NCBI GenBank assembly: GCA_037501455.1
Contig: CM074858.1
Location: 46,931,001-46,995,000 of the forward strand
DNA from: Lantana camara
Lineage: Eukaryota > Streptophyta > Magnoliopsida > Lamiales > Verbenaceae
Reading direction: 5' to 3'
DNA length: 64,000 nt
Below are positions 44,956 to 58,400 of the stretch, piece by piece. The notes under the pieces were generated by a model that was not told where the DNA came from, did not search any database, and saw only the letters and a program-made list of their open reading frames with translations. Numbering within the stretch: position 1 is the first letter of the stretch; each line of letters begins with the position of its first letter. The position numbers were made by a program, and so were the translations under genes.

Positions 44956-47900
44956 TGTAACAGCCCAAAACAGGGCCTGGATGAAAACAGTAAGTTAAGG
45001 CAGTGGTAAAGTGTTTATAGACCGTGATCCAACTTTTTGAATCATCGTGCATTGCATTCTTACATGAACTTTGTGCTCGTATATGATCTGACATGCTTTA
45101 AGGGGGAATTCTTGACCTTTGATACATTTACTATTCATAACCCGAGCCTACCTTGTTCATATTGCTACTCGAACCCTAGAGGTTCATCACACATGTTTCC
45201 CAATCGTTTGAACTTGTTTCCCGAACTCAGAAAGTCTTTCTTGAACCGTAAGGGTATTTTTGGAACTTACCGACCAAAGTTACTATTCATCAGAAAATGA
45301 TCTTTTGATTCTGATACCTTTTTCAACCCAAGTTACAGTCGAATCGATCCTTGAATCGAGACGAGTCTTTTGAAATCATTCTTGGCTTGGAAATCCATTC
45401 CGGAACTTTGTTTTATTGAAAACGTTTTTGAAAACCCTAGTTTACTATTCCTTTTACGAACAGTTTCATTCGGAAAATGTTTTCTCTTCGGATTTGCACT
45501 ACTTGAGCTATTTCAAGATTTTTGAGATGTTTTACAACTCTTGATTGAAACCCTAGCTTGAAATTTTGAAGCGTACGTTCGTACGTGAGAATTCACTATT
45601 CATCCTATGTTTTCAACTTTTTAACGGTAAAACGTTTTATAGTCGATTTTGGACTCAAAACGCTTCTCGATTTATTTCTTGAATTTTGGAAGCAATCCGG
45701 ACTTGAAAATCATTCTAGAAAGTCGTTTTTCACTCGTGTCGAGTTTCGAGCTCAAAACTTTTATTCACTAAAACTAATGTATCTTTCAAACGGTAAATCC
45801 GATTTCGACGAATGAATATGCGTTTCGAAGCTAATTTTCTTGCCGTCGGAATGGTTAAACTTCCAGCCACTTATCCTCGAGCCTTGGGGGACGAAATTAT
45901 AGAAATACCCCCAGCAGCCCATTTTTAGCTTCAACATCCCTAAAGCTTCTAGAAGATACAAGTGGATGAACTCTTGTTTTGCTCTCCTACCCTTAAGCCA
46001 TCTCTAATTGCAAGGTGAGGGGCTTCTTCACACCTATATATACCCCTCTCATGGCATTTGAATCCTTGCTCAAAGTCTTGTGTTAACAAGCACTCCTCTC
46101 TCCCTCCTTTCCCCTCTTGCCGTCGGCATCCCCTCCCCTTGTAGTTAGGTTAGTTTGTTTTGTTTATGTTATGTTAGTTTAGTTTATGTTTTTATGTTAT
46201 GGTATGTTTATATTATGTTTAGGTTGGGTCTTAGGGTCTTCCCTAAGCCATATAGGATTTTATTTTATGCATTTATTATATAGTTTTCATGATATGTTTG
46301 TGTAGTTGTTTATATGTTTTAATTGTTTAGTATATGCTTGAATATGTTATGAATTGCTCTAGTATATGCTATGATCATGTGATATGCTTGTTATATTATG
46401 AGAATTGATGCATGATTATGGAATTTGAATTATGTTCATGCATGTTAGCTAATGGAATAGTGATTTACAATTTATTATGTCACAACTTGTTACATGTTGA
46501 TATGGAATTAAATTGTTACATGTTACATGCCTAAAGGTTTATGATATATGATATGATATGATATGAGATATGTTGTCACATGTTGTCACATTGTTATATG
46601 ACTCTTGAATTATGAATTGAGCTTATGGTATGATTTGGATTAATGGATTAGTGCCTTGATCATGTTATACACTTTAATAGTGTCACATGTTATAACCTAA
46701 GATAGAATAGTGTTTCATAACTTGATCTTATGCCTTAATTGGATCTCTTAACTATAGGTTATACCTTTAACCTAGATCACATTTGATTATATTAACATGA
46801 ACTTGAAACTATATGTTATAATCAAGATCATAATTTAATTAGGGTGTGTGTGTGTGTGCATGCCGTGTGTGTGTGTGTGTTCGTGCATGGTGTGTGTGTG
46901 TGTACCGTGTGTGTGTGGGTGTGTGTATAGTAAGGGTTTGACCCGACCCTTTGACCCGACATGTGAATAGTAACCGGTGAATAGTAATCATGAATAGTAA
47001 TCTTGAATAGTACTTTTGAATAGTGCTTTTGAATAGTAAAAATGAATTAAAACTTGTGCTTTCTCTATAGACATTTGCACCTAGGGTTTCCTTATCCAGG
47101 GTCTAAAATGTGTTTTCAAAATGTGTTTTCTTTCGTGGACTTGTTTCTTTACCTAAGTTTGCGATAGGATTCATAATTTGACTAAAGCTTACTCGGTTAT
47201 AGTAAGATCATAGTCTAACGTTAAGAGTAACTCACTTTGACGTATTCCTTTGTGTGTTACCTTTCTTGAATACCTTAAATGGTATTACTCTCTTGTGTTA
47301 CATGTTCCTTGTTCATTTGTTTCTTGCATTTCATATGCATCTTGGTTAGTAGTAGGTCTTAGTTCTTAAGCTCACTCTAGTACGCCAGCTACAGGAGTTA
47401 AAGTTGAGCACTGGGATCCCCAGGGCACCGCATAATCTGTCTACCTACCTTTTGTTACTATTAGGTGAGGTGAAGTTATAAATGTTTTCCAACTGGAACC
47501 ACGATTATACTATCGTATCATATGTTTTGAAATTCAAAGTTAAACCTCGTTTTGAACTATCCCTTTTATCGGGACATTCTCTTGAAAGGATCATTCATAC
47601 TTTAATAGTATACATTGATCAACAGTACATGTTTTCCAAAGTTCTGCATTCTTGTTCAAAGACAGTTACATGTTTGCATATGTTTTCAAAGTACAGACAG
47701 AATCACATGTTTTCAGACAGAATCATATGTTTTACAGACAGCATCATATGCTACAGTTATAGTTTCACATGTTATAGTTAGCATACTGGAGTGTTACTCT
47801 GGTCACTGCTAATCTTAAATGCAAGCATACAGTTTACAGTTTGGGCCCGGCGGTTATGTGTGGAGGTGATGCTCGGGAGGTGAGCGCCAACGACATCACC

Positions 47901-49103
47901 AATACCGGCCGCCACACTTAGACTATTGACACCGACTTTTAACAGGAGGTTTGTTAAGTCAGGACAATTTGTCTGGGAACAGACAGCAAATCTGTTCCCA
48001 TTACATGTTTACAGGTCGCCTAGGGCTAGCTACCCGAAGTGACAACCGGTGGAGGATGGTGTATGTTTGTATGCTTTGGTAAGAGTTGTTGTTGACCTTG
48101 GTCCGATAGTCTACTATGTGCGGAGTTGTTGTTGACCTTGGTCCGATGCTCTACTATATGTGGGGTTATTGTTGATCTTGGTCCGATACTCTACTAAACG
48201 TGGAATTATCGTTGATCCTGGTCCGACACTCTACCGAATCATGTTTTCTGGAGTAAGGATGGAGGAGCCTAGCTTGCGGGCAAAATCATGTTTCATAAAG
48301 GATGGTTCATATCTGGAAAAGTTCACTTTACCCTTATCCCGTTTTATGAAAGAACTATGAACCATCAACAGCATATGTGTGCGCGTGTGATAGCATTCAT
48401 GAAAATGTTTTATAACGTGCATTCTTTTATAGCATCGCATTCAAAGAGTTTTATCAATCGAACTTGTTTCAAGTTCTTCTTTAAAGCATTGCATTTAACA
48501 GTTTCGAACTTTACTTCAAGTTCTTTAATTCAGTACTTTCTTTAAAGTATTCCCTCGCTTAGTCCTTTTGACTAATACCTCTCCCGTTTTCTTGCCTCGT
48601 GGTTTCAGGTCTTGCAGCCGCAGTCTAGAGGTATCTTAAAGCTCTAGATTGTCATTTTTGTTTCAGTCAGGACTTAGTATTACTTCCTCTTTTGTGTCCT
48701 GCATATGTTTTATGGCTGCATCACTTTATGTTTCTATATATGTTTTTGAATACTTGAGTATCTTCGTTATACTCTTCCTGCTACTCTGTTACCGATATTT
48801 TGAACTCTGCTGTATCGGTACTTATATGTGAATCTGTTATATGTTCTGATATGCCGAGTCTCTCTTACACGAATAATATGTTCTTGCTTGTTACATGCCA
48901 TCACGCACATGTTTTGAAAAGTTTTTAAAATACTCTGATTTTTCCGCTGCATAGCCACATCGTTGTACATGTATAGTTCTGATAGATAGCCGTTCGCTGG
49001 AGTATTTCTTGAGTGATGGCTCACACCATTATTTGAGAGGTGCTTCAGTGCGGGGGTTGAGACGCCGCTCTCCTCTTGTTCTGGTACGGGTGGGGGCGTT
49101 ACA
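44956..49103 (+). repeat. Array C, LTR b (4148 bp), shared by both interiors
   Basis: It is preceded by a polypurine tract and followed by a primer site, so it is the 3' LTR of interior 1 and the 5' LTR of interior 2. At many positions where LTR a is distinct it agrees with LTR c (for example ACGGTAAAACG, CACTCGTGTC, GGGGGCGTTACA). It contains a TATA box at 46035-46042, GT tract and TGAATAGT repeats (46843-47040), and 40-bp repeats at 48084-48243. Confidence 0.95.
48084..48243. repeat. Four 40-bp direct repeats, C LTR b
   Basis: Same four units as at 26451-26610, with no unit gained or lost. Confidence 0.92.
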
Positions 49104-49112
49104 GCTCTGAGG

Positions 49113-49124
49113 TGGTATCAGAGC
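49113..49124 (+). promoter_or_regulatory. Primer binding site, C interior 2
   Basis: TGGTATCAGAGC lies 9 bp after LTR b. Confidence 0.93.
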
Positions 49125-49291
49125 ATCGGGTTAAGTAAGAAGAGACTTAACCTAGATTGCTCTCATGTTGCATCATGGATTGTTCACGCATTGCATCCAG
49201 GATCATTCTCATATTACATCGAGACGGGATATTTGGGGATTGCATGGTTCTGTTATCTGGATTTCATATCTGTGGTATCTTCTGTATAGCT

Positions 49292-49972
49292 ATGGCAGTT
49301 CAGCCACACCAGGATCCTAATCAGCAGATGGATGAGGCTTTCTTTGAGCAGTTTGAGGCCCCGCGTACTGTGGCAGTTTCTCACCGTGGAGGCACTCGTT
49401 TCTACACCTGGCGCAGGTCTAGGAACAGTGGCAGACCTACGTATTCCTATCCTAACAGAGTTGTGCACTATCTCGAGTCTGAGAGAGATGGTTACTTTCA
49501 GGAGTATCAGAGGACCCGTGAGGTCAGGTTGGAGTCTATGCGCTATCAGGATCAGTCACTGCAGTACCAGATTGACAGGGACATCGCTCGTGAGCATGCT
49601 GCAGAGATGACTCATATTGCTGATCAGAGGGCTGCTCGTATTGCTGAGCTGGAGGCAGATCTTATGCCGATGACTATCGATCGCGATACCTCTATGGAGC
49701 GTCACCAGCACTACCGTGCCCGTGTGAGAGCTTGCCTGTATGATACCTATCACTTATCCGATGAGCAGGCAGTTGAGGAGGTCGAGGGTCAGGATGTCAG
49801 TCAGGCTTCTCAGGAGCCCGAGCCTATGCAGGAGCAGTCTGATGGAGGCGATGGAGGGTCTGATGATGATGATGATGGCGGAGATGATCCAGCAGGACAC
49901 GGACAGGGTGAGGTCGTTGCCGTTTCTGATGACACCACCAGGGGTTCTTTGGACCACAGTTATCAGGGTTGA
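49292..49972 (+). CDS. Extra ORF upstream of gag, C interior 2 (unknown function)
   Basis: Second copy of the unrecognised 226-codon ORF, starting at the same ATG (MAVQPHQDPN). It is fully open, with the same basic stretch, charged helical segment and acidic tail. Within the 226 codons I see five amino-acid differences from copy 1 (for example SRRGG/SHRGG, ESLRYQ/ESMRYQ, MQMT/MPMT, RARLY/RACLY) and no silent difference. This does not look like continuing selection since the duplication. Function unknown. Confidence 0.75.
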   Translation: MAVQPHQDPNQQMDEAFFEQFEAPRTVAVSHRGGTRFYTWRRSRNSGRPTYSYPNRVVHYLESERDGYFQEYQRTREVRLESMRYQDQSLQYQIDRDIAREHAAEMTHIADQRAARIAELEADLMPMTIDRDTSMERHQHYRARVRACLYDTYHLSDEQAVEEVEGQDVSQASQEPEPMQEQSDGGDGGSDDDDDGGDDPAGHGQGEVVAVSDDTTRGSLDHSYQG

Positions 49973-50804
49973 TTGCTGATGGGAGATTTTTGTATATAGT
50001 ACTGATGCATATATATCTATCAATGGATGGCGGACGTATAGCCGGGACAGTTCAGGACTGACTTTTGGATGAGGGGATGTATAGCTCTGGTAGATGATCC
50101 CCGACTTTTGGCACCACGGATGACGGTTCAGATGACTTGGTACCTACTAGGTTATTTTCAGCAGGGTTGGACGGATTGGTAAGGCCTATAAGGGAGTCAA
50201 CTCGATAGTATCGGGTCCTCCCCATTTTTTTGAATTAATACTGTTAACATGTGGCCTGTAGTAAATTTTACCAAACCTTGCACAGTTATAACACTTTCGG
50301 CTTTATGTTGAATATCTGTTTACTGCTTTCCATAACTATCATTGCATGAGTCTTAGAGTTTCTTCAAGATACCATTAGGACCGTTGATAGGATCATGCCA
50401 TTTCATTTATTGTTAGCATGCTATTATTCTTGATATGTTGGATACGCTTCTGGATATGTTGATCATGCTTCTGATCATGCTACAGTTCTTGTTAATATGA
50501 CAGTACACGTTCTGTTCCCGTTTACATGTTGATCATGTTTTGGGATGTGTTATATATGTTTCTGATATGTTGATATATTACCCGAGCTTCTGTTCACGTT
50601 TACATGTTGTCTGACAATTGTTTCTGATTATATGATATGTTTAGAGATCTTGAATCTTTGCTGACATGTTGTTATGGGAATGTGTTGTTCTCATACTTAT
50701 GTGTGACTACGTGAGAATGTGAATACGTGGTTACGGATTCTGTGAATCATTATATGCCATGCATCGAATATATGTATCTGAATGCTTGTGAATTCAGTAA
50801 CAAC
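49973..50804 (+). other. Untranslated spacer between extra ORF and gag, C interior 2
   Basis: Matches 28340-29171 with few changes. No gene, RNA or promoter seen. Confidence 0.6.
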
Positions 50805-51665
50805 ATGCCACCAAGAAGAGCACCCCGGAATCGTGTACCACCACTGCCACCCCAAAGAGATGTCACGCCACCCCCTGAAAGAGAAAGAACTCCGGAATTA
50901 AGGGATGTGCTACGACAATTTATGAGGGCTTGTGCACCGAGAGATAATCCTCCTAATGAAAGGTCATTGGAGAAGTTTCTGAGGATGAATCCGCCTAAGT
51001 TCTATGGAGAACCGAACGACATAAAGGCTGAGAATTGGATTACTAGTCTTGAGAAGATTTTCGAGGCTATGGAGATCTACCCAGAGGATCGTGAACGAGT
51101 TCGGTATGCTACTTTTCTTATGGAAGGAGCTGCATACAATTGGTGGAAGCACGTTCAGCATATGTGGATTGAGAATAACGTTGAAGGAAGTTGGGATGAG
51201 TTTATCAGAGAGTTTCAGCAGAAGTATACGCCTCAAGTGACTCGTGATGCACGAGAGGCTGAGTTTATGAGTCTGGTTCAGGGAACTATGAATGTGATGG
51301 AGTATGAAGCTAGGTTTGTGAGGCTGATCAAGTATGCGCCTCATATTCTGATTGATGAGCGTCGCAAGACGAAGAGGTTTATTGATGGACTGAAGCCTGA
51401 ACTTCGGTTGGCACTTGCATCTTTGGTTATTGAGACCTACAACCAGGCTGTTGATAGAGCGCTAAGGGTTGAAGCTGCACACAAGGAGATCAAGATAACT
51501 ACTGCCCGTCAAGGACCTTCTAACCCTAAGCCTTATCAAGGTAATAAGCGACCTTCCGGATCTTTTCCCCAAGGAACTGGAAAGAGGCCAATGGTAACAC
51601 CACAGCGTCAGCAGCAGAATGCTCCACCGAAACAGCAAGCACAGAAGCAGAAAGCGCCACAGTAG
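50805..51665 (+). pseudogene. C interior 2 gag, truncated before the zinc knuckles
   Basis: From ATG 50805 (MPPRRAPRNRV) it has 286 codons. The gag domain is complete (NWITSLEKIF to GLKPELRLAL), followed by a Gln/Lys/Pro-rich linker. It stops at TAG 51663-51665, where copy 1 has CAG. The first zinc knuckle (CRYC) lies beyond the stop and is frameshifted near 51740, as in copy 1. Gag forms the particle that packages element RNA; without its zinc knuckles packaging would be impaired. Confidence 0.9.
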
Positions 51666-51811
51666 TATCAGAAGGCGCCACAACAGCAGAGAGCACCTCA
51701 GCCAGGTCCAGAGGAAATTGTTTGCCGATATTGCGCCAAACGGGACACACTGAGGAGAACTGTCGCAAGAAAGCTTGACAGTGTTTCGCGTGTGGTTCCC
51801 CTGAGCACCAG

Positions 51812-54800
51812 ATGGATAGTTGCCCGCACAAGATCAGGAGATTTGGGGTCCAGGATAAAGGAAAAGGAGTGGTGGGTACGACGAACAAACCGGTGGTCAG
51901 AGGCAGAGCTTATGCTTTGGATGGTAAGGAGGAGGTTGATCCTTCGTCTGTTGTGGATGGTATTGTGCACATTCTTAACACGCCAGTTAAGGTCTTGTAT
52001 GACCCTGGCGCTACGCATTCATTTGTTGCTTCTAAACTATGTGCGCATTTACAGTTTCCGCTTGAATACTTGCCATATAAATTTGAAGTGAGTTCTCCTT
52101 TGGGAACTTGCCTTGTTACGGATCAAGTATATAAACGCTGCCCTATATGTATTGGTACCCGTTGTTACCCGACGGATCTGATTGAGTTACCTATGACAAG
52201 ATACGATGTTATACTTGGTATGGATTGGTTGTCTAAGTACCGAGCTAAGTTGGATTGTTACAAGAAAGAGATCATCTTGGAAGAAGATGAAAGTGGGACA
52301 TCAGAAGGGAAAGTTGAGAAGTTATCAGTGATTTCTTCGATGGAAGCTAAGAAGTTGATTCAGAAAGGAGCTAGTGGATTTGTGGCTTATCTTTTGAATA
52401 GACCGAAAGATCAACTTAAGATCGAAGAAGTGGAAGTGGTGAACGAATTCCTAGATGTGTTTCCTGAGCATTTGGATTCGTTACCCCCTGAACGAGAGTT
52501 GGTGTTTACGATCGAGACGATATCAGGAGCTGAGCCGTACTCAAAGACACCTTACAGAATGGCACCAGCTGAATTAGATAAACTGAGAAAGCAATTGGAT
52601 GAACTGATTGAGTCTGGATATGTTCGACCGAGCACATCGCCGTGGGGAGCGCCTGTGCTTTTCATTAAGAAGAAGGATGGATCATTGCGTTTATGCATTG
52701 ACTATCGGGAGTTGAACAGGATGACAATCAAGAATAAGTATCCTCTCCCTCATATCGAAGAGCTGTTCGATATACTTCAAGGATCGAAGGTCTACTCCAA
52801 GTTAGATCTTAGACAAGGGTATTATCAATTGAAGATAAGGGAAGCAGATATTCCGAAGACTGCTTTCAACAGCCAATACGGACATTATGAGTTTGTAGTA
52901 ATGCCGTTTGGTTTGACGAACGCACCAGCTGCATTCATGGATATGATGCACCGTATATTCAAGCCGTTTCTTGACAAGTTTGTAGTGATCTTCATCGACG
53001 ATATTTTGGTATTTTCGAAGACACCGGAGGAACATGCTAAGCATCTTCGAATCGTGTTACGCACTTTGCTGGATCACAAGCTATATGCGAAGTTCAGTAA
53101 ATGTGAGTTCTGGCTTGAGAGAGTTACGTTTCTCGGACACATCATATCAGGATCTGGAATCGAAGTAGATCCCTCGAAGATCGAGACGATTATGGATTGG
53201 AGGTCACCGAAGAATCCTTCAGAAGTGAGGAGTTTTCTGGGATTAGCTGGTTACTACCGGAGGTTTGTCCAAGATTTCTCGAAGATAGCTACACCTCTCA
53301 CTAAGTTGACAAAGAAAGAAGGGAAGTTTGAATGGACTGAGAAGTGTGAGCAAAGTTTTCAAAGGTTGAAGGAGATGCTAACAACTGCACCCGTGTTAGC
53401 GTTACCAGAAGGAAAAGAAGGATATACTGTCTACACCGATGCTTCGAAAGAAGGACTAGGAGGAGTTTTGATGCAGAACGGGAAAGTGATTGCGTATGCA
53501 TCAAGGAAACTCAAAACGCATGAAGTCAACTACCCGACACATGATTTGGAGTTAGCCGCGATAATTTTTGCTCTGGGAAAATGGAGACATTACCTGTATG
53601 GAGTTACGTTTGAGATCTTTACTGATCATAAGAGCCTGCGATATCTATTCACTCAGAAGGAGTTGAATATGCGACAGAGGAGATGGATGGAATTTCTGGA
53701 GGACTACGACTGCATTATTCAGTACCATCCAGGAAAGGCGAATGTTGTAGTAGATGCTCTAAGCAGGAAAGTTCGTTTGGCACAGATTTCTGCCAACCCC
53801 GAGGATGAACGAAGAGAGAGAATGGAGGTGATAACTAAAGCTCGAGTCGCGAACGTTGTGATGATATCAACTTTGAAAGAGCAAGTGCTGGAGGCACAGA
53901 AGAACGACGAGTGGATCAAGAAATGTCTCGAATCTAAGGAGAAAGATGATGAGACCAAGTTCAAGGTTGATGAACATGGAATATTGAGGTACAAAGGTCG
54001 AGTATGCGTACCAACTGTTTTGAGGAAAGAGATTCTCGACGAAGCGCATAAGACTAAGTACACGATACATCCCGGAGGTACTAAGATGTATCAAGATGTT
54101 AAGACGCATTTCTGGTGGAATGGAATAAAGAGAGACATAGCCAACTATGTCAAGAAGTGCTTAACTTGTCAGAAAGTTAAAGCTGAGCACCAGAAGCCGA
54201 GTGGGAAGTTGCAACCATTACCGATTCCGACTTGGAAGTGGGAGCAAATCACGATGGATTTTGTCACTGAATTACCCAAAGTCAGAGGAGGACAAGATAG
54301 TATCTGGGTGATCATTGATCGATTGACAAAGTCAGCGCACTTTTTGCCAGTAAAGACGACGGATAAGGTTAGCTCGTTGGCAAAGCTGTACCAACAAGAG
54401 ATTATCAGATTACATGGAGTCCCGAACAGTATAGTCTCGGACAGAGATCCGAAATTCACGTCGCACTTATGGAAAGAAATTCAGACTTTGATGGGAACAA
54501 AGTTGAACTTCAGTACTGCAGCGCATCCTCAGACGGATGGACAATCAGAAAGGATGATCAAATACTTGGAAGATATGCTAAGAGCTTGCGCTTTGGACTT
54601 CCAGGAAAGTTGGAAAGATTGTTTACCTCTTGTGGAGTTTGCATACAACAATAGTTATGAAGCTTCTATTAAAGCTGCTCCGTATGAAGCTCTGTATGGA
54701 AGGAAATGTAGATCCCCGTTATACTGGGATTTGGATGAAGCGAGATGTACTGAGGAAGGACCGATCAGATTGAATTCTGCCAAATGGATAAGAGAAGCGA

Positions 54801-55414
54801 CGGAGAAGATTCAGATCATTCGCCAGAGAATGAAAGCTGCCCAGGACAGGCAGAAGAGTTATGCTGATCGACGAAGAAGGGATTTGGAATTCGCAGTGGG
54901 CGAAAAGGTATTTCTGAAGGCATCACCAAGGAAAGGGTTTTCCCGAATTGGAAAAGGAGGAAAATTAAACCCGAGATATGTTGGACCGTATGAGATACTA
55001 GAGAGAGTCGGACCGACTGCTTACAGATTGGATTTACCTGTAGGTCTAACAGGAATCCACAACGTATTTCATGTATCTCAGCTTCGCAAGTGTTTCTCGG
55101 ATGAGACAGAGGTTGTGCCGGTAGAGGAGATACTGTTGGAACCGGATTTGACTTATGTTTTGAAGCCCGCTAAGATTCTAGACAGGAAGTTTCAAGAGTT
55201 AAGGAATAGGAAGATTCCTTTGGTTAAAGTCCTTTGGAAGGGACATGGGACAGAAGAGGCAACCTGGGAGACAGAAGAGAAAATGCAGAAACATCACCCT
55301 GAGTTGTTTGCAGTTACAGCAGAAGAATCTGAGGACAGATTCTCTTTAAGGAGGGGTGATTGTAACAGCCCAAAACAGGGCCTGGATGAAAACAGTAAGT
55401 TAAGGCAGTGGTAA
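51812..55414 (+). CDS. C interior 2 pol polyprotein, open for 1200 codons
   Basis: Starts in the second zinc knuckle (MDSCPHK); an in-frame TGA at 51776 blocks the upstream part, so the ATG at 51812 is only the first available. Protease DPGATHSF is at 64-71; reverse transcriptase at about 250-440 with FIDD 394-397; RNase H at about 535-655 with Asp543, Glu580, Asp605, Asp648. The integrase zinc domain has His746, His753, Cys783, Cys786, and the core Asp816, Asp877, Glu913 (35 residues between the last two). A chromodomain at about 1115-1165 precedes the end. The last 18 or so codons lie in LTR c. All catalytic residues expected for a chromovirus are present. Without an intact gag junction it would normally not be translated; another copy could use the proteins only if it is expressed. 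Confidence 0.93.
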   Translation: MDSCPHKIRRFGVQDKGKGVVGTTNKPVVRGRAYALDGKEEVDPSSVVDGIVHILNTPVKVLYDPGATHSFVASKLCAHLQFPLEYLPYKFEVSSPLGTCLVTDQVYKRCPICIGTRCYPTDLIELPMTRYDVILGMDWLSKYRAKLDCYKKEIILEEDESGTSEGKVEKLSVISSMEAKKLIQKGASGFVAYLLNRPKDQLKIEEVEVVNEFLDVFPEHLDSLPPERELVFTIETISGAEPYSKTPYRMAPAELDKLRKQLDELIESGYVRPSTSPWGAPVLFIKKKDGSLRLCIDYRELNRMTIKNKYPLPHIEELFDILQGSKVYSKLDLRQGYYQLKIREADIPKTAFNSQYGHYEFVVMPFGLTNAPAAFMDMMHRIFKPFLDKFVVIFIDDILVFSKTPEEHAKHLRIVLRTLLDHKLYAKFSKCEFWLERVTFLGHIISGSGIEVDPSKIETIMDWRSPKNPSEVRSFLGLAGYYRRFVQDFSKIATPLTKLTKKEGKFEWTEKCEQSFQRLKEMLTTAPVLALPEGKEGYTVYTDASKEGLGGVLMQNGKVIAYASRKLKTHEVNYPTHDLELAAIIFALGKWRHYLYGVTFEIFTDHKSLRYLFTQKELNMRQRRWMEFLEDYDCIIQYHPGKANVVVDALSRKVRLAQISANPEDERRERMEVITKARVANVVMISTLKEQVLEAQKNDEWIKKCLESKEKDDETKFKVDEHGILRYKGRVCVPTVLRKEILDEAHKTKYTIHPGGTKMYQDVKTHFWWNGIKRDIANYVKKCLTCQKVKAEHQKPSGKLQPLPIPTWKWEQITMDFVTELPKVRGGQDSIWVIIDRLTKSAHFLPVKTTDKVSSLAKLYQQEIIRLHGVPNSIVSDRDPKFTSHLWKEIQTLMGTKLNFSTAAHPQTDGQSERMIKYLEDMLRACALDFQESWKDCLPLVEFAYNNSYEASIKAAPYEALYGRKCRSPLYWDLDEARCTEEGPIRLNSAKWIREATEKIQIIRQRMKAAQDRQKSYADRRRRDLEFAVGEKVFLKASPRKGFSRIGKGGKLNPRYVGPYEILERVGPTAYRLDLPVGLTGIHNVFHVSQLRKCFSDETEVVPVEEILLEPDLTYVLKPAKILDRKFQELRNRKIPLVKVLWKGHGTEEATWETEEKMQKHHPELFAVTAEESEDRFSLRRGDCNSPKQGLDENSKLRQW
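55346..55360 (+). other. Polypurine tract, C interior 2
   Basis: TTAAGGAGGGGTGAT directly precedes LTR c. Confidence 0.85.
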
Positions 55415-58400
55415 AGCGTTTATAGACCGTGATCCAACTTTTTGAATCATCGTGCATTGCATTCTTACATGAACTTTGTGCTCGTATATGATCTGACATG
55501 CTTTAAGGGGGAATTCTTGACCTTTGATACAGTTTACTATTCATAACCCGAGCCTACCTTGTTCATATTGCTACTCGAACCTAGAGGTTCATCACACATG
55601 TTTCCCAATCGTTTGAACTTGTTTCCCGAACTCATAAAGTCTTTCTTGAACCATAAGGGTATTTTTGGAACTTACCGACCAAAGTTACTATTCATCGGAA
55701 AATGATCTTTTGATTCTGATACCTTTTTCAACCCAAGTTACAGTCGAATCGATCCTTGAATCGAGACGAGTCTTTTGAAATCATTCTTGGCTTGGAAATC
55801 CATTCCGGAACTTTGTTTTATTGAAAACGTTTTTGAAAACCCTAGTTTACTATTCCTTTTACGAACAGTTTCATTCGGAAAATGTTTTCTCTTCGGATTT
55901 GCACTACTTGAGCTATTTCAAGATTTTTGAGATGTTTTACAACTCTTGATTGAAACCCTAGCTTGAAATTTTGAAGCGTACGTTCGTACGTGAGAATTCA
56001 CTATTCATCCTACGTTTTCAACTTTTTAACGGTAAAACGTTTTATAGTCGATTTTGGACTCAAAACTCTTCTCGATTTATTTCTTGAATTTTGGAAGCAA
56101 TCCGGACTTGAAAATCATTCTAGAAAGTCGTTTTCACTCGTGTCGAGTTTCGAGCTCAAAACTTTTATTCACTAAAACTAATATATCTTTCAAACGGTAA
56201 ATCCGATTTCGACGAATGAATATGCGTTTCGAAGCTAATTTTCTTGCCGTCGGAATGGTTAAACTTCCAGCCACTTATCCTCGAGCCTTGGGGGACGAAA
56301 TTACAGAAATACCCCCAGCAGCCCATTTTTAGCTTCAACATCCCTAAAGCTTCTAGAAGATACAAGTGGATGAACTCTTGTTTTGCTCTCCTACCCTTAA
56401 GCCATCTCTAATTGCAACGTGAGGGGCTTCTTCACACCTATATATACCCCTCTCATGGCATTTGAATCCTTGCTCAAAGTCTTGTGTTAACAAGCACTCC
56501 TCTCTCCCTCCTTTACCCTCTTGCCGTCGGCATCCCCTCCCCTTGTAGCTAGGTTAGTTTGTTTTGTTTATGTTATGTTAGTTTAGTTTATGTTTTATGT
56601 TATGGTATGTTTATATTATGTTTAGGTTGGGTCTTAGGGTCTTCCCTAAGCCATATAGGATTTTATTTTATGCATTTATTATATAGTTTTCATGATATGT
56701 TTGTGTAGTTGTTTAGTATATGCTTGAATATGTTATGAATTGCTCTAGTATATGCTATGATCATGTGATATGCTTGTTATATTATGAGAATTGATGCATG
56801 ATTATGGAATTTGAATTATGTTCATGCATGTTAGCTAATGGAATAGTGATTTACAATTTATTATGTCACAACTTGTTACATGTTGATATGGAATTAAATT
56901 GTTACATGTTACATGCCTAAAGCTTTATGATATATGATATGATATGATATGAGATATGTTGTGACATGTTGTCACATTGTTATATGACTCTTGAATTATG
57001 AATTGAGCTTATGGTATGATTTGGATTAATGGATTAGTGCCTTGATCATGTTATACACTTTAATAGTGTCACATGTTATAACCTAAGATAGAATAGTGTT
57101 TCATAACTTGATCTTATGCCTTAATTGGATCTCTTAACTATAGGTTATACCTTTAACCTAGATCATATTTGATTATATTAACATGAACTTGAAACTATAG
57201 GTTATAATCAAGATCATAATTTAATTAGGGTGTGTGTGTGTGTGTGTGCATGCCGTGTGTGTGTGTGTGTTCGTGCATGGTGTGTGTGTGTACCATGTGT
57301 GTGTGGGTGTGTGTATAGTAAGGGTTTGACCCGACCCTTTGACCCGACATGTGAATAGTAACCGGTGAATAGTAATCGTGAATAGTAATCTTGAATAGTA
57401 CTTTTGAATAGTGCTTTTGAATAGTAAAAATGAATTAAAACTTGTGCTTTCTCTATAGACATTTGCACCTAGGGTTTCCATATCCAGGGTCTAAAATGTG
57501 TTTTCAAAATGTGTTTTCTTTCGTGGACTTGTTTCTTTACCTAAGGTTTGCGATAGGATTCATAATTTGACTAAAGCTTCCTCGGTTATAGTAAGATCAT
57601 AGTTTAACGTTAAGAGTAACTCACTTTGACTTATTCCTTTGTGTGTTACCTTTCTTGAATACCTTAAATGGTATTACTCTCTTGTGTTACATGTTCCCTG
57701 TTCATTTGTTTCTTGCATTTCATATGCATCTTGGTTAGTAGTGGGTCTTAGTTCTTAAGCTCACTCTAGTACGCCACCTACAGGAGTTAAAGTTGAGCAC
57801 TGGGATCCCCAGGGCACCGCATAATCTGTCTACCTACCTTTTGTTACTATTAGGTGAGGTGAAGTTATAAATGTTTTCCAACTGGAACCACGATTATACT
57901 ATCGTATCATATGTTTTGAAATTCAAAGTTAAACCTCGTTTTGAACTATCCCTTTTATCGCGACATTCTCTTGAAAGGATCATTCATACTTTAATAGTAT
58001 ACATTGATTAACAGTACATGTTTTCCAAAGTTCTGCATTCTTGTTCAAAGACAGTTACATGTTTGCATATGTTTTCAAAGTACAGACAGAATCACATGTT
58101 TTCAGACAGAATCATATGTTTTACAGACAGCATCATATGTTACAGTTACAGTTTCACATGTTATAGTTAGCATACTGGAGTGTTACTCTGGTCATTGCTA
58201 ATCTTAAATGCAAGCATACAGTTTACAGTTTGGGCCCGGCGGTTATGTGTGGAGGTGATGCTCTGGAGGTGAGCGCCAACGACATCACCAATACCGGCCG
58301 CCACACTTAGACTATTGACACCGACTTTTAACAGGAGGTTTGTTAAGTCAGGACAATTTGTCTGGGAACAGACAGCAAATCTGTTCCCATTACATGTTTA

